64,000 nt of DNA from Seminavis robusta (lineage: Eukaryota; Bacillariophyta; Bacillariophyceae; Naviculales; Naviculaceae), in contig CAICTM010000475.1 of the NCBI GenBank assembly GCA_903772945.1, positions 1-64,000 of the forward strand. The letters run 5' to 3'. Positions 1 through 9,884 of this stretch are shown in pieces (positions within the stretch are counted from its first letter, which is position 1; the number at the start of each line of letters is the position of its first letter). Position numbers and translations under genes: made by a program. The notes under the pieces were generated by a model. It had not been told where the DNA came from, did not search any database, and was given only the letters and a program-made list of their open reading frames with translations.

Positions 1-1060
1 GCGGTAATTTCCGAAGTAATTTCGCGACTGGCAATGTAGCGGAGGGGGGCTTCCGTAATGGGGTTGGGGAGAGAAAGGCGGCAAACTTGTTTGGGAGGGA
101 AGTGAGAGCTCGGGGGGGTAGTTCGCTTGAATGAAGGTTCCATAGAGGGGGAGAAGCTCAAAATCCAGAGCATTTTCCAAGGGAAGCCAAGTCCGAGGGG
201 ACACGACAACACTTGCACAAATTGCTCATTCCTTTTGGAGAGACTTTTGGCAGGAATATAAGCCGACTGGGGTAGAATGAGCCACTTCACAAAGAATTGA
301 ATGCAGGCCGTCAAATTTGTGATTTTGGAATCAACACCAGGAGGAAAGGGCTTCAGGTTCGCCGATATGACCACTGAGAAATCTGGCACCATTGGTGACT
401 TTGAGTTGAGAGCCGCGGGTACGCGTAAACTGAGTGGTGGCTGTGTGAAAATTGGCACTGTGAGTAATAATTTTGCATTTATTGCGCTGAACAAAGTAGC
501 CGAATGGTTTGCCTAGCGAATAAGACGGTCTAGAAGCAATTGTAAATCAGTAAATTTGCCGGCAGCATTGCATCATCGGCATACCAGAGATGCAGAAGGT
601 GAGGGAACTCATGGTGAAGCCGTTTAATGAGAGGAACTAAGGCTAAACCGTAGCAGTACATGGCTAAAGGATCACCTTGCACGACTCCAACAGCGCTGAG
701 GATAATGTGAGCTGTTCCAGGGTGGAGTCGTGAAAAATAACAAGGGACAATGTTTGTAACTGTTGAAGGTAAAGCGGGCGCCTTCGGGCCAAAGATGGCG
801 AACTGTATAAAGCATGGCAGTTCGATTCAATTCGTTGAAGGCATTAGAGGCATCTATAATAAGGAAGCCGAAATCAGAGTCGAGACTGTCAGATGAGCCA
901 AGGTGATGATCCCAAACATGATTTGCCGTGTGGACGGCACCTTCAATGCCTGCTTTCAAACCAACGGAAAGCTGAGAAGTGCCAGCTGTATTTGTTTTAT
1001 CCCTCAAGAACAATAAGAGCAAGAGGGCTATAATCAAGCTGAATGATGGATCGACGCACA
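1..1060 (-). mobile_element. LINE-like reverse transcriptase remnant, truncated by window start
   Basis: Read on the minus strand, the segment carries the core of a reverse transcriptase. A block with DASNAFNELNR (about 870-810) fits the first catalytic Asp motif. It is followed by GVVQGDPLAMYCYG (about 700-655) and then LWYADDA (about 600-580), the second catalytic motif. Further downstream, GYFVQRNKCKII, a GARFLSGHIGE-like stretch and a QKSLQ(K)E block keep the order I remember for a group of reverse transcriptases common in stramenopiles and other protists. QGDPL plus YADD is non-LTR-like rather than Ty1/Ty3-like. The reading frame is interrupted at least twice, so this is a dead copy. No endonuclease, tail or target-site duplication is visible, and the 3' end lies outside the window. 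The subfamily is uncertain. Confidence 0.7.
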
Positions 1061-1486
1061 AGCAAGATACTAGCTAGTCGTTCTGTGCAGCTCGATCTCT
1101 CCTCGTGTTGCTTCTTTCTTTGCATGGGTCGATCCTTGTCGGTTGAGAGCTCTTTAAACCAGCAAAGTCGCAAGCAACAACCAGTGCATGGAGGTCTTGC
1201 CCACGCCCTCCCTGCCTGCGATGGTCTCGGCTTGCAAAACAGCTCATGCTGTTTGCTCCTTATACACGAACACGGTGCTACTGGCGGGCGAATTACAACC
1301 TACGGTAGGTATAGAACTCTAGTGCAAGTCCATGAAGGTTTGTAGAGGTTTGTGCATAGGTGTCTATAAGCAATTCGGTTACTATGGATTAACGAAGAAA
1401 GACTTGCCTTATCCTCTGCTCTGAAGCAGATAAAACTGTACAATGCAATTCAGAAATAAGTAAAACTCATAAATAAAATGGGACTA
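1061..1486. other. intergenic, nothing recognised
   Basis: I see no supported gene here. It separates the 5' end of the reverse transcriptase remnant from the 3' end of the minus-strand LRR gene and probably includes that gene's 3' untranslated region. Confidence 0.5.
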
Positions 1487-4400
1487 TCATGCAGTGGTGA
1501 TGCCAAAAGAACCATCCGCTCCAACCAAAACGCCAATGGTGATTACAGAAAAGGACTCCCCAATTCCCAAAGAATACAACACTGTTTCATTGCTTCCTAC
1601 TGTTAGAGTAAGCCATCCTGAATTCCAAAAGCCATCGTCCCAATCGTCAGATACAATCAATCTGTGGGCTGTGTCATTGTTGTTGACTGGAAAGAGAGAG
1701 GAGTAAAGATGATATTTCAACTCCAGTGGACCACCAAATTCCAGTGTTTCCCAAACACCAGTCACATTGGTTTCCTTCTGCCAAACCCATGATGTTTCTT
1801 CTGGATAGTAATCAGTCAAGATATTCAGCATGACAGATCCGGGCATGGTTGCTTGGAAAGCAGCCAGGCCATTCTGGTGGAAATAACTCTCTGGTATCAA
1901 TGATGATTTCAGAAAAGACATCACCACCCGATATTGAAAACAACACTGTTTCATTGCTTCCTGTTATTGTAATCCATCCTGAAAACCCAATGCCATCACC
2001 AAAAACGTCCGATACAATCAATCTGTTGGCTGTGTCATTGTTGACTGGGAAGAGAGAGGAGTAAAGATGACTTTTAGACTGCAGTGGACCACCCAATTCC
2101 AGTGTGTCCCAAATACCAGTCACATTGGATTCCTTCTGCCAAACCCATGATATTTCCTGCGGAAAACGATCCGTTCGGATATTGAGCACGACAGCAGCAC
2201 TTGTGGTTGGAAACCGACCAGGCCAGTCCGGTCGAGCTTCTTTGAGGTCAGCACAGGTGGAAACAGGGGGGGTTTCATTTTGAGAACAATCACACCACAG
2301 AAAAGAACAAAGATGCCCTGGGACAGTTCCTGAGAACTGATTCCCATACAGACTCAATCCCATATATGCATTCAGTTGGCTGGGCAGTGTTCCTGTCAGG
2401 TTAGTATTCTGAAGAGCCAGGGATGTCAGCGATGTCATCATGCCAATTACAGTTGGAATTGTTCCGGTGAGCTGATTGTCATAAAGGTGAAGCTCCACCA
2501 ATGATGTCAGGAGCCAAAGCTCTGAAGGAACTGGGCCAGTGAACTGGTTGCCATTCAACCTCAGCCGGGTCAAAGCCGTCAAAAGGCCAAACTCAGATGG
2601 AACTTGACCAGCCAACTGATTCTCAGAAAGGTCAAGCCTCAATAGTGAGGTCTGGAGCCAAAGCTCTGAAGGAATTGGGCCAACCAACTGGTTATCAGAA
2701 AGGTCAAGCTGTTCTAATGCGGTCAGGAGCCCAAGCTCAGAAGGAATTTGCCCCGTCAACTGATTCTCAGAAAGGCCAAGTCCTTCTGATGAGGTCAGGA
2801 GCCCAAACTCAGAAGGAATTTCACCCGTCAACTGATTCTCATCAAGGTAAAGCCGTTCTGATGAGGTCAGGAGCCCAAGCTCAGAAGGAATTTGACCGGT
2901 CAACCTATTCTCATAAAGGTGAAGATAGGTCAGTGAGATCAGGAGCCCAAGCTCGGAAGGAATTTGACCCGTCAACTGATTCGAAGAAACGTATAGCTTG
3001 TCCAATGAGGAAATGAGCCCAAGCTCAGAAGGTATTTGACGGGTCAACCGATTTCCAGAAAGCTCAAGAGTGTCCAATGAGACAAGGAGCCCAAGCTCAG
3101 AAGGAATCTGACCGGATATCCGATTCTTGGAAAGCCAGAGAGAATCCAATGAGGTCAGGAGCCCAAGCTCAGAAGGCAGGAGACCAATGATCTGATTCAC
3201 AGAAAGGAAAAGCTTTTTCAATGCGGTTAGGAGCGCAAGCTCAGATGGAATGGGACCAATCAACTGATTCGCAGAAAGGTCAAGCAGGTGCAATGAGGTC
3301 AGGAGCCCAAGCTCAGAAGGAATTTGACCGGTCAACCTGTTGATAGACAGATCCAAAGAATCCAAAGACATCATCTTGTCCAATTCTGCTGGCAGCAGAG
3401 ACGACAATGGTGCCGTAATGATGTTTTGTTCCAAACGAATCCTGGACAAGGAAGTTAATTGGGTGATCTCCAAGGGAATATATGGCGAAAGACCAGAATG
3501 AAGGAGGTCTTGCAGATACAGAGAAGTGAACTGCCTGTGGTCATTGCATGACAAAATTGGATCTGGGACTTGATAGTATTTTTCATAAAAGAAATATCCA
3601 AACCCACTGGAGAACCAGTCACACTCTTCCACAGTGTCATCCATCCATCCATGACCCTTTATCAAATGGTCCCAATTGTCTCCCTCAAAGGCGTAGAAGA
3701 ATGTAGCCAGGGCAAACAGCTGTGTCTTTCTCCATTCCGGAAGAAATGAGATGTTTTGGTGGTTGGCTAGCCAGTTCCATGCTCTCCACTGTGGGGTCTC
3801 ACTGCCATTGTTGATGCTGGCCAAACTGTAGTCTGGGAGACTATCGAATAGCAAATCCAGAACCCCAGTGGGGGCAGAGGATGGTATTTCAGAAGGAGTC
3901 ATGGACCCATAAGCGGTCGGAGCATCCGTTGCTAGGGAGAAAATCACCTCTGGCTCCTTCTTTTGGGCTCCTGCCGCGGCTCCCACAATGATGGCTGTCA
4001 CAATTAGCAACATGACAAAAAAGAGAATAAACATCTGCCTCTGCTTCTTCTTCTTTAGTTCTCTCTGCTGAACCTGTTGTAGATCAACTGGATCTGCTGA
4101 TGGCATTGTATGTTCTTCTGGATCTTCATTGACCAAGTTTGCCTGTGGCAGCTGATTGTTTGCCGCTGTACCAGGCAACAATGAGTCTTGATTTATCCCA
4201 GTACCAGTAGATGCTGGGTCGGTTGATGGGGCATCGTCAGCAGCAGCGCGAAATATGCCATAGTTGAGAGTAAGTGTGCGTCTCATGGACTCCCCTGGGA
4301 CATTGCTGTATGCTCCAGGTTGAGGTAACTGCTGGTGCTGTTGGGTCAATGATGGACAGCCTTAAGTAGCACCCGTGTTGGCTTCAATGGTTGAGAATGA

Positions 4401-5132
4401 GATAGGCATTGATCCTTGTTCTGTGGGTGGAATGATACCACTTGAGTGTTGTCCAGATGATTTTGAGGGAAAGAATGAAAGTCCTGGGTTGTTCAGCCGA
4501 TCTTCCACAGAAGAAAGAGCAGCAAAAGTAGAACTGTCGTGGCTTGTTCCTTTGAAGCTTGACGTTGCTGGTATTTTGCTGTCTGCTGCAATCTTTTCTG
4601 CCAAATCTCCTTTGATGTGTGAATGCTTTCCCTTTGGCAGGAAGTTTAGCTGACCACTTTGTTGAGGGTTGTTAAACCTCGCTTCGAGGTTTGCGAGAGC
4701 GCTAGAAGCAGAATCCATGTTGATCGTATCATTACTCTTGCTGTAGTCATTTTTGTTCTTGCGATCTTTTTGAACCTGGTGACTTGCTGTGGCGGCTAGT
4801 TTTCGGTGGTCTGCTTCTTTGCCGTCTTTCGTTGTTGGTTTAGTGCTGTCTTCTACTTCACATTCTTGCAGCTCAGTATTTCCCGTCAACCACCTTTCTT
4901 CTGCATGAGCCTTTTCTTCAGGTGTCATCTTCCTGTCAATATTATTTTCAGTACTGTTGGAAGCCAATGGCTGTTCACCACTCTCCAAGGTTTCTGGAGG
5001 AGGGGGGTTTCCACTACCACCATCAGTTCCGCTATTTCCTGGAGGGGTGTCATCCAACAGCTTCGCCGGAGGATTATCGGTTCCATCCTTCATCGGAGAG
5101 GCTTTGTTGTTGTTGTGAGGTGGTTTGCTCAT
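1487..5132 (-). pseudogene. LRR receptor-like membrane protein, damaged
   Basis: Starting at the ATG at 5132, the gene encodes about 256 residues of polar, disordered sequence (Asn/Ser/Pro-rich). A TAA at 4362-4364 interrupts it, and the same frame then continues to 1812. The second part has a KKKKQR stop-transfer cluster, one membrane helix (about 4035-3965), an approximately 110-residue spacer domain with SETPQWRAW and a WMDDTVEECDWFS block, and about fifteen 24-residue plant-type LRRs (LxxLxLxxNxLTGxIPSELGLLTS). A C-terminal module of about 115 residues follows (WVWQKE, then GDGIGFSGW). A second copy of that module (to 1487) lies in another frame; homology places a one-base shift near 1835-1850. 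The predicted topology is cytosolic N-terminus and extracellular LRRs. No kinase domain is present. Two lesions suggest a pseudogene, but assembly error or unusual expression is possible. Paralogues lie at 19468, 22943 and 25793. Confidence 0.8.
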
Positions 5133-5389
5133 GCTTGTTTCCGTCTGAGGGATCCCACAGCCAAACACGTCTCGATCGATTGTCCTGGCTTATATCGATC
5201 GAGTCAAGCCTCGATGGATCGTTTGTTTGTCTTTATCGGCACAGCTCTCAGCACGATACCCAAGACAAACGATCGATTGAAGGACTTGCGGATTCCAATA
5301 ATAATATATCAGGGAGAGGGATGAAACTGCCTGTGATGTTGTTCAACCACTCAGTCGGCTGCTAGAGGGAGAGAAAGCCCCATCACCCT
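5133..5389. promoter_or_regulatory. 5' flank of the LRR gene with an imperfect inverted repeat
   Basis: The region upstream of the ATG at 5132 holds an imperfect inverted repeat: ATCGTTTGTTTGTCTT near 5218-5233 against AAGACAAACGAT near 5260-5272. Several GATCGAT runs surround it. It is probably the promoter or 5' untranslated region, but no specific element can be named. Confidence 0.3.
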
Positions 5390-5660
5390 GCAAGTTTCGG
5401 TCGTGAACGCCTGCAGCTCCTGAACTAGTCAAAGCAGCAGATCCGCCTGGCTACTGGGTGGGGCGGGACGTGACCCTCACTTCCCACGATGCGGGAAAGA
5501 CAAGCACACGATGATGCAGTCCATGGATCCCCTATTGTAGCACCACATCCCTAAGCTTGTTGGACCTTGAGATTTCTTTAAGAGGAGTGAAGCCCACGGT
5601 TGCATCATAGAACTGTGAGTCTACCTGGTAGCATGCGCCCAAGAGTTGCTGTGGAAAGAA
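5390..5660 (+). repeat. dispersed duplicate block A, copy 1
   Basis: This block is recognisably similar to 16425-16660. Shared stretches include AGCAGATCC...TGGCTACT near 5440 and 16475, and AAGTGAAGCCCACGGTTGC-like sequence near 5585 and 16630, with indels between. The minus strand contains a short open frame (ending at 5532) that is not conserved in copy 2, so I do not call it a gene. The block accompanies the two Hint genes. Confidence 0.55.
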
Positions 5661-7013
5661 TGTTTTTATGATTGAATCATCCAAGTCTTTCACTGTTTCT
5701 ACTGGATACATACATGCAGTGGGAGACAACCCAACAGATATACTTCGTAGGCCCGGCATCAAAATGTTCAATTTTTGTTGATGTAAGAGAACGGGCAGCC
5801 GCAGGCTTGGCTTACAAATAGACTAGTAGCTAAGCGCAAAGCCTTGTATGCTTTGCTCCAACAAAATGACGATACTATAAGTAGGACAAAGAAAAAATCT
5901 ACTCGGTGAATTCTGTGAGCTCCAAGAACTGCGTTGCTGCCCTGGACTTTCACGGCTTTTCTTCATCTTCGGCGGAGACAACCTTGCATGATATGCAGTG
6001 AGACTGTACGATGATGACAAGCCTCAGACCGGATTGCCTCCGGCAACAAGGTTCTACTACCTCTTTCCTCTCCTCCTGTGTGGTCCACAATTGTTGGAGG
6101 ACATGCCCGGTGCCACGTCGCGGATTTCAGGCACGGCGTTCAGAACTGTTGTCGTAGCATGTTCGATTCAATCGAGTCGGCCCGTTTCTGATAACTGCGA
6201 AGCACTCCTGCTTGAATTCAGAGCCAAATTCAATTTCCTCTCTTCCCGCGCATGGTCACCGTCGTCCATAGTCAGTCTTTCCGACCAGCATCTAAATGAT
6301 ACGGCCAATGCGGCTATGAGACATCATGCACAAAATGAAGGATTTCTCCGACCACACAAACTCCGAGCTGAATTTTGACTGGGCAATTAAATGAAGCCCG
6401 TGCTTCAGGGAAATGGGAGAAAAGCGCCATGGTCTACCACGAACAGACCAACAACGACCACACAAGACTTTCTAGCTAGGACCAAGCACAGCCAATTCCC
6501 AAGCCAGCAGAGGGCTGAAGGCTACTAGTACTGTACAGATCCGGCTAGCATTATGGTACCGGTAGAAAACAAGCACTGAGTACTACGGTATATATCCTGG
6601 TTCTTGCATAGATGCTTATACCGTCCACAGTGTATGCTACGATCCGGTCCGATTCGAATCCGATGCCCTACGATACGGCCGATACGTACGTTACGGTTGG
6701 GTTGGTTAACTTGCCACCGGTATTGGTAAGGTTGGATGACATGGGAATGCCGAAACAGATCCCAAGTTGGCTAGCTAGCTAGCCAGCCAGCAACCTGCAC
6801 CTCGCAATGAAGTAGCTAGCCACCTGAAGATGTCATGCCAAGCCTTAAGTTGTAAGTTGAATGACTGGATCCACAAAATCTTAGCAACACGGACCCCGCT
6901 GGCTGGGCTTGATTGATGCTACGTACGGTACGGTGACTTGTGGTGTGTGTAAAGACTTACAAGTCAGACAGCTAGCCAAGGTCCAACAACTCAACTCATG
7001 TCTCAGGGACGGG
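5661..7013. other. long intergenic stretch, no supported gene
   Basis: Only short open frames occur, none with recognisable domains. The stretch is rich in short self-overlapping words such as CTAGCTAGCTAGC and GCCAGCCAGCAACC around 6770-6795. A 126-codon plus-strand frame at 5998-6378 has no recognisable content. Confidence 0.5.
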
Positions 7014-7470
7014 AAGAAGGCAACCATGTGATGAGCTACGCAACCATACACCGAAAGAACAAATTTGACAACAGGAGAAGAAGAAAGACCAGCATTTTTG
7101 AGACTGTAGGCAGTGTTAGAGATTTTAGCATGTAGAGCTAGCTCCTGCTGTCAATTTTGGAGCAATCCTCAGTAGCGTTCCCGGCAATCATAGCATGAGC
7201 AACGAGTTGAGTCGAGTCGAGTCGAGTCCATCAAAGGCCACCCCCACCCCTACCGGTAGTGGCTGCATCCACATCTTCATACATATACTTGCGTCCCGAC
7301 GGGTGAACATGTGTGTTTGTGAAGAAGTGAGGTTTGTGTGGTAACTATCTTCATTCAGGTTTCAATTTACCATCATCAGGTACTTGCATTAGGAGAGGTT
7401 GAACAGCTAATAGCGAATTATTCATAGATGAAATACACAGGAATCTTGGAACAGTTGTGCTTCAAGCTTG
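7014..7470 (+). repeat. duplicate block B, copy 1 (3' flank of Hint gene 1)
   Basis: The sequence just downstream of Hint gene 1 matches 13876-14540 downstream of Hint gene 2. Shared landmarks are GAGCTACGCAACCATACACC, GACTGTAGGCAGTGTTA, GTTCCCGGCAATC and the final GGTTGAACAGCTAATAGCG. Copy 2 holds an additional internal duplication of about 190 bp. This copy carries a GAGTCGAGTC tandem run near 7208-7227. The match continues into the coding region, so it belongs to the segmental duplication that made the two Hint genes. Confidence 0.75.
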
Positions 7471-8706
7471 TTTGTTGACATCGGTTGGTTCCGCAGCAGG
7501 AGCATTATTTCCACGAACAAAACCCACAAAGCCCAATCCACCAACAACCATGGCAGCAGCCAGCTTGGTACCCAACAAGAGCTCCAATGCATACATGGGA
7601 CACAAGACAACCAAATAGACAGCTAAAAGGAACCTCTGAACCACCCAGTGCTGGGCATGGAACCAGTCGGACAAATCAAATGCCGTCTGCACAAAAAGAG
7701 CCACACCATCTTCATTGTACGTCTGGCACCATTTTGGGTTGATCCCGCCCATGCAAACCAAACGAGGCACAGTCAAGAGCATGTGGGCAACTCGGTGGTG
7801 AGAGAAAACGGACAATGCAGAGCAGCCTTTTAGTTCCATGGTTTGGGGATCCCCATTGGGTTGGAGGGAAACATAGCAAGAGGATGCAATGCCATCCACC
7901 ACAAGTGTGCCATCCGGAGTCAGGGGAGCATAGATTCCGTGGCGCTGGACAGTATCAATCTTGGTAACAACAGCCGCTCCTCCTTGTCCAGCTTCAGTAA
8001 GAGTATCACCAACCTTGATGGATCCGGCTGTGACCGGGGCATCCTTCCCCTGCACATAGACCAAATGTTGACTGGTGATTTCCAATGGGTTGTTGCCACT
8101 TGTCGTGTGGATTTGGAGGAATTCCGTGTAAGTGGTGGCATCATTGTGGGCAAAGGCGTAGATTGGTTGGTATTCATTGTTGGCAGTCAAGATCTTGTCT
8201 CCGATCTTGAGTTCCGTCATCTTGGTGGGTGCTTGGCCTGGTTGTTCCACAGTGGCTTCCTCGGAAAAGCAAAAGGGAGGAGGAGGGGGAGTGGGATAGG
8301 GATTATATGCATAAGGAGCAGGGGTGCTGAGATCATTGCATCTACAGGTGAAGACCAAGTTAATGTTGTCAGTTGCCTCGAATCCTATGCCAACCGGTGC
8401 ACTGTTGGTTGTTGTATGGGAAATGGTGGTTCCACAAGAGGTTGTTTCATCAACAATACGATCACCAGGAGCACTTGGATTTTCGTACATAGTAACTCTG
8501 ACACTTGTAGCAGAGACACAGTCAACAGCACATTCTATAGCCGTGGTTTTTTCAGTTGGGGGATAAACATAGTGAACACCAGAATCTCCTCGGTGGTTAT
8601 CGAAGGGACTGAAAGTCCAGCAAACTTCAGCACTGCAGGATGTGGCCATGAACAATGCAATGGCACAGGTGGTAATGGCAAAGTGAGAAATTTTAATGAA
8701 CTTCAT
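7462..8706 (-). CDS. secreted Hint-domain (hedgehog-type autoprocessing) protein 1
   Basis: The 414-residue protein starts at the ATG at 8706. It has an N-terminal signal peptide (residues 1-26), a Cys-containing domain of about 95 residues, a Tyr/Pro-rich linker (about 128-145) and then a Hint domain. The key motifs of hedgehog-type Hint domains are present: nucleophile Cys146 in CFSEEATV, a TxxH motif at 211-214 (TSQH) and SSCY at 276-279. The family cleaves its own chain N-terminal to that Cys through a thioester; in hedgehogs a sterol resolves it. Residues 356-397 are strongly hydrophobic and probably anchor the Hint part in the membrane. The residue before the nucleophile is Phe, not the usual Gly. 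The role of the released N-terminal domain is unknown. It lacks an intein-like C-terminal junction. The paralogue is at 14537-15798. Confidence 0.85.
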   Translation of the reverse strand: MKFIKISHFAITTCAIALFMATSCSAEVCWTFSPFDNHRGDSGVHYVYPPTEKTTAIECAVDCVSATSVRVTMYENPSAPGDRIVDETTSCGTTISHTTTNSAPVGIGFEATDNINLVFTCRCNDLSTPAPYAYNPYPTPPPPPFCFSEEATVEQPGQAPTKMTELKIGDKILTANNEYQPIYAFAHNDATTYTEFLQIHTTSGNNPLEITSQHLVYVQGKDAPVTAGSIKVGDTLTEAGQGGAAVVTKIDTVQRHGIYAPLTPDGTLVVDGIASSCYVSLQPNGDPQTMELKGCSALSVFSHHRVAHMLLTVPRLVCMGGINPKWCQTYNEDGVALFVQTAFDLSDWFHAQHWVVQRFLLAVYLVVLCPMYALELLLGTKLAAAMVVGGLGFVGFVRGNNAPAAEPTDVNKQA

Positions 8707-9065
8707 GGTGCGGTGGGTTCGATCGCTAGCGATAGTGAAAGGTGTACTTTGAGTAAGTATAGAAGTCTCGAATTTTAAAATATTATGAGGTTCACAGACT
8801 ATGGTATCTACTTTTTTGTGGTTTGTTGGCTTACGTTACTGCATGTCACCGTGCTTCAGTAGGGCACTGCTGCCTGTGAGGGGAAATCGTAGCTCGGTCC
8901 AACCACAGGGAAAACTTGGCTTGCTGCCTGTGTTTCACGACTGAGTAGCGCTCTCTAGAGGTACAAGATAGTAGCGGTATCGTTCCTGCAAGATAGCGAT
9001 ACCGTTCCTGCAAAATCGTATCTACGCCTTCCAACGACTTTGCGGTATTGTTGCTGCAAAGTCGT
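8707..9065 (-). promoter_or_regulatory. 5' flank of Hint gene 1 with motif repeats and a hairpin
   Basis: The sequence upstream of the start resembles the flank of Hint gene 2 (about 15935-16130). Both have ATTATGAGGTTCACAG and CGTGCTTCAGT followed by copies of a GGTATCGTTCCTGCAA-like word, seen at least three times here between 8960 and 9020. A perfect 10-bp inverted repeat (ACGACTTTGC at 9034-9043, GCAAAGTCGT at 9056-9065) could form a hairpin. A TTTCACGACTGAG word occurs at both 8933 and 9092. Confidence 0.4.
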
Positions 9066-9073
9066 GACCCTTT

Positions 9074-9478
9074 TTAAAAGCTTCCTGCGTTTTCACGACT
9101 GAGAAAATGAAGCGTAAGCCCGTGCTTCCAAGTACGTACAAAACATGTACGAGTATCGGCACCGTACATGTAGTCTAGAATGTTATAGAGCATGCACCAG
9201 TGCCGTAATAGGCGCTGAGCATGGAGGTCGTCAAAAAGGTTGGGACGCACACCGATGCAGCAATCCATGCCGATGGTGCACTTGTGCTCTTCCGCTGTAA
9301 TCTTGCCCCCTCTTTCAATAAATTCATACGCCCCCTGGGTCGTCTCCGTTTCCATAAATCTTTTATTACCAACACCTAACTCCCTTTGTTGAAACAGTAT
9401 TCGCGCGCTCCGCGCGCTCATCCCTTTCAGCTTCGCCCCGAGCCCCGAAACTGCTCCCTCGTCATTCATGCAAAACAT
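9074..9478 (-). other. open frame of 134 codons, unrecognised
   Basis: The minus-strand frame begins with MFCMNDEGAVSG and contains QGAYEFIERGGKITAEEHK. The composition is protein-like, but I recognise no family. There is no membrane segment. It lies between Hint gene 1 and the P-loop NTPase gene and may be an exon or a gene fragment. The evidence is only openness and composition. Confidence 0.2.
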
Positions 9479-9884
9479 GTGAAGAACGCAAGGCGACTTT
9501 CATGTGCATGTACATGCGTTGACTGTATCCCGTCAATACAATACTAGTCGAATACGTAGACTTCTACAGAGGCCTCTAAGTAATGCACGCGGGGTATAAT
9601 TCAAACCTCCACTCCCCAAAAGTACCCTTACCCCTAAAAGCAAATCGTCTCCGGGAGACGAAATAAATAACTATAGTTTCGACATATCCGCCTCCAGTCG
9701 CACACTTGATCGGTGCAACGTTTTGTCAGCGTCATGTCTTCACGCGCTACGCTTACCCCCTCGGTTCCTCTGTCACATTACCTGTACCTCATCTCTGGAC
9801 CACCTGATTAGAAATAGGTTTAAAACCAATCAAGCGATAATTTCATAATCAAACGATAGGAGAGAAATCTCAGTTGCCATTACT
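9479..9884. other. intergenic, nothing recognised
   Basis: The stretch is AT-rich in its right half, with no supported gene. It probably contains the 3' untranslated region of the minus-strand NTPase gene. Confidence 0.4.

Noticed and set aside
301-516. 71-codon plus-strand open frame
   Set aside because: The opposite strand encodes conserved reverse transcriptase sequence, so this frame is a shadow.
4315-4362. A 35-nt intron removing the TAA of the left LRR gene
   Set aside because: GT and AG are present, but 35 nt is much shorter than the introns seen here (78 nt and up), and its removal would shift the frame.
7462-8706. Intein instead of Hint protein
   Set aside because: There is no C-terminal splice junction (His-Asn followed by Cys/Ser/Thr) and no host-protein continuation; signal peptide and SCY motif fit the hedgehog type.
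7843-8778. 311-codon plus-strand open frame opposite Hint gene 1
   Set aside because: It is antisense to a well-supported gene; a similar shadow occurs opposite Hint gene 2.
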